7,572 nt of DNA from Methylobacterium sp. (GTDB lineage Bacteria; Pseudomonadota; Alphaproteobacteria; Rhizobiales; Beijerinckiaceae), in NCBI GenBank assembly GCA_021154065.1, contig JAJKJG010000394.1, forward strand, positions 1 to 7,572. The letters run 5' to 3'. Shown one piece after another: positions 5,518 through 7,572 of this stretch. A program made the translations under genes and the position numbers. The notes under the pieces were generated by a model. That model was not told where the DNA came from. It ran no database searches and saw only the letters and a list, made by a program, of their open reading frames with translations. Within the stretch, counting starts at the first letter, position 1; every line of letters begins with the position of its first letter.

Positions 5518-7572
5518 TTGGCTTCGACCGTCGATCCGACCCGTTTGGCCGCGCCGAAAACCGCCGGCGCGGACGCGCCGCCTGCCGGCGCCGCCGGCGC
5601 GTCCCCGGACGGTCCCGAGCTCGATCCGGCCCATTCGCCGGCGTCGGCGAAGAAGAACTTCTCAATCGGCGCCCGGCTTGCCGCTGTCGTCCTCGTCACC
5701 GGCGCGACGACCTTCGGCGCCATTGGCGTGCTCACCGCCATGCGGCTCAACCGCGGCCTCAACGAGCAGGGCGCGGCGCTCTCCGAGCTCTCCGAGCAGC
5801 AGATGTCGGAGAAGCTCGACGGCGAGGCGCGTCTCGCCCGCGCCCGGCTCGAGATGATGTTCGCCGAGACTGGGCGGCAGGTCCGCGCCCTCGCGCAACG
5901 CTCCGACGTCGTCAAGGCGGTCGCCTCCCAGAACGACGTGACGATCCGCGAGCTCTTCGCCCCGGCGGCCAAGATCCTGGAGCTCGATGCCCTGCTGGCG
6001 GTCGCCGCCGACGGCCATTTCGTCGGCGCGAGCTCGGCCCTCGATCTCCTCAACCTGAGCGAGGCGCTGGCGCTCACCGATCTCAGCGCGGCGATCGGCG
6101 AGGTCCTCGCCAACAACAGCCGCGTCTCGCGCAAGGTCTTCGAGTCGACGCGCCGGTTCGGCCCGGTGCTCGCGCCGGCCTTAGGGATCGCCGACGGCGA
6201 GCGGGTCGGGCACATCGTGATCGACCCGATCTTCGACGATTTCGGCGACGTCGCCGGCGCCCTGATCGGCGTGCGCGCCCTTGCCGCGATGGAGACGACG
6301 CTCGAGAATTTCTCGACGCTTGCCCGCGCCGGCGTCGCCGTCGTCTCGGGCCGCGGCGTGGTCTCGAGCGGCGGCGGGCGGGCCCTGCAGCTGCGCTACG
6401 ACCACGTCCGCGAGGGCGAGCTGCTTCACAGCCTCGATCGCGGAAACGTCGCGCGCTGCGTCGACTATGTCGCCGATCTCAAGGTCTGCGCCCATACCAG
6501 GACCGCCGAGGTGAAGGCCTCCCAGGAGCAGATGTTCCGCATCGGCGCCGAGCAGACGCGCTCGCTGATGATCTGGTTCCTGGTGCTCGCGGCGGGCTCC
6601 CTCGTCGCCCTCGTCAGCGCGCTCCTGATCTCGGTGCGCCACGCGACCCGCGGCCTGCCGCAGCTGTCGCGGGCGGCGACCGCCGTCGCCGAGGGCGATC
6701 TCGAGGTGCCGTTCCGGGCGACCGGCTTCGGCGAGGTCCACAGCCTCGGCATCGCCTTCGAGGCCATGCTGACGAACCTGCGCACGAGTCTGGGGCGCAT
6801 CCGCCAGCTCGCCTTCTACGACCCGGTCACCGGGCTTTCGAACCGCGAGAAGATCAGGATCGACGGCGCGGCGCTGCTCGGCGGGCTCGGCCGCGACGAG
6901 CTCGGCGTCTTTCTGTTTATGGACCTCAACCGCTTCAAGGGCATCAACGACACCTTCGGCCACAAGGCCGGCGACAATCTCCTGCGCATCGTCGCGGCCC
7001 GCCTCAGCGCCTTCTTCCGCGCCGAGAAGGAGGCCGGCCGGGTGACCGAGGCGCTGCTCGCGCGCGTCGGCGGCGATGAGTTCCTCGCGGTCGTGCGCTG
7101 CCGCGGGGCCGAGACGGAGGTCTGCGCCCGGGCCGAGAAGCTGCTCGAGAAGCTTGCCGAGCCCTACGAGGTCGGCAGCGCCCGCATGATGATTGGCGCG
7201 AGCGCCGGCATCGCCATCTGCCCGGCGCACGGCAGCGACTACGAGACGCTGCTGATGAACGCCGACATCGCGATGTTCGAGGCGAAGCGCCGCGGCCGCG
7301 GCAGCTATGCGCTGTTCACGCCCGACGCCGCCGAGATGATGCAGGAGCGGCTGACGATCGAGCACGATCTCAAGGTCGCGGTCCGCGAGCGGCGCTTCAA
7401 CGTCCATTACCAGCCGAAGATCTCCTGCGCCGACGGCTCGATCGTCGGCGTCGAGGCGCTGGTGCGCTGGAGCCATCCGGAGCGCGGCTACATCTCGCCC
7501 GGCAAGTTCATCTCGATCGCCGAGGAGACCGGGCTCGTGCCGGATATCGGGCTCTTCGTCCTCGAGCGCGCG
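5518..7572 (+). CDS. Membrane-bound GGDEF-EAL c-di-GMP protein with periplasmic sensor and HAMP (3' end beyond window)
   Basis: 685 codons are visible, running off the right edge. An Ala/Pro-rich cytoplasmic leader (1-47) precedes helix 1 (about 52-75, LAAVVLVTGATTFGAIGVL). A periplasmic region of about 270 residues follows, then helix 2 (about 349-374, SLMIWFLVLAAGSLVALVS) and a HAMP linker (about 375-428) ending near AVAEGDLEVPF. The GGDEF domain starts at YDPVTGLSN (about 434). It has DLNRFKGINDTFGH and an intact GGDEF at 518-522, so diguanylate cyclase activity (2 GTP to c-di-GMP) is plausible. The RxxD inhibitory I-site position reads VTEA, so product feedback is probably absent. The EAL domain begins near VHYQPK and has Glu646-Ala-Leu in VEALVRW, with SHPERGYISPGKF after it. 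Its remaining catalytic residues lie outside the window, so phosphodiesterase activity cannot be judged. The periplasmic part looks Cache-like in size but has no motif I recognise. Two cysteines (314, 324) fall in it. Confidence 0.9.
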   Translation, partial: MASTVDPTRLAAPKTAGADAPPAGAAGASPDGPELDPAHSPASAKKNFSIGARLAAVVLVTGATTFGAIGVLTAMRLNRGLNEQGAALSELSEQQMSEKLDGEARLARARLEMMFAETGRQVRALAQRSDVVKAVASQNDVTIRELFAPAAKILELDALLAVAADGHFVGASSALDLLNLSEALALTDLSAAIGEVLANNSRVSRKVFESTRRFGPVLAPALGIADGERVGHIVIDPIFDDFGDVAGALIGVRALAAMETTLENFSTLARAGVAVVSGRGVVSSGGGRALQLRYDHVREGELLHSLDRGNVARCVDYVADLKVCAHTRTAEVKASQEQMFRIGAEQTRSLMIWFLVLAAGSLVALVSALLISVRHATRGLPQLSRAATAVAEGDLEVPFRATGFGEVHSLGIAFEAMLTNLRTSLGRIRQLAFYDPVTGLSNREKIRIDGAALLGGLGRDELGVFLFMDLNRFKGINDTFGHKAGDNLLRIVAARLSAFFRAEKEAGRVTEALLARVGGDEFLAVVRCRGAETEVCARAEKLLEKLAEPYEVGSARMMIGASAGIAICPAHGSDYETLLMNADIAMFEAKRRGRGSYALFTPDAAEMMQERLTIEHDLKVAVRERRFNVHYQPKISCADGSIVGVEALVRWSHPERGYISPGKFISIAEETGLVPDIGLFVLERA

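Noticed and set aside
6181..7476. 431-codon minus-strand open frame opposite the GGDEF-EAL gene
   Set aside because: It is a shadow: the plus strand encodes intact GGDEF and EAL motifs, and the minus product is low-complexity.

Overview
The window is GC-rich with strongly GC-ending codons. Its gene content (a YbfB/YjiJ-type MFS carrier, a cytochrome b/ethylbenzene-dehydrogenase-like fusion, a GGDEF-EAL protein) and a TTAACCAT motif suggest a chromosome of an alphaproteobacterium, probably of the Rhizobiales. That placement is an inference. There are no rRNA or tRNA genes, CRISPR arrays, insertion sequences or integrases.

Layout. (1) 1-1122, minus strand: most of an MFS transporter of the YbfB/YjiJ type, cut by the left edge. 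(2) 1123 to about 1532: a roughly 400-base gap between divergent genes. It holds a compact, potentially structured element at 1312-1421 and a CtrA-like motif. (3) About 1533-4489, plus strand: a two-gene unit. The first gene encodes a five-helix cytochrome b membrane protein fused to a periplasmic ethylbenzene-dehydrogenase-type haem domain. The second encodes a cytoplasmic [2Fe-2S]/FAD/NAD(P)H reductase. Together they look like a path that would carry electrons from NAD(P)H across the membrane to a periplasmic acceptor. (4) 4521-5315, minus strand: a solitary secreted PstS-like solute-binding protein with no transporter genes beside it. (5) 5316-5517: a divergent regulatory gap with a perfect 9+1+9 palindrome and an imperfect tandem repeat. 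(6) 5518 to the right edge, plus strand: a membrane-bound GGDEF-EAL c-di-GMP enzyme with a periplasmic sensor region, cut within the EAL domain.

The most notable feature is that both genes of the electron-transfer unit need a one-base frame correction in the same direction. The cytochrome frame has no ATG, GTG or TTG before its first helix. The reductase breaks just after its SGTGWAPIW nucleotide-binding motif and continues cleanly in another frame. Either the assembly has two single-base deletions here, or the unit has only recently been inactivated. The most interesting functional possibility is the electron-export module itself, which resembles eukaryotic cytochrome b561-DOMON proteins in layout. 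A second is a possible signalling link between the solitary binding protein and the divergent GGDEF-EAL protein.
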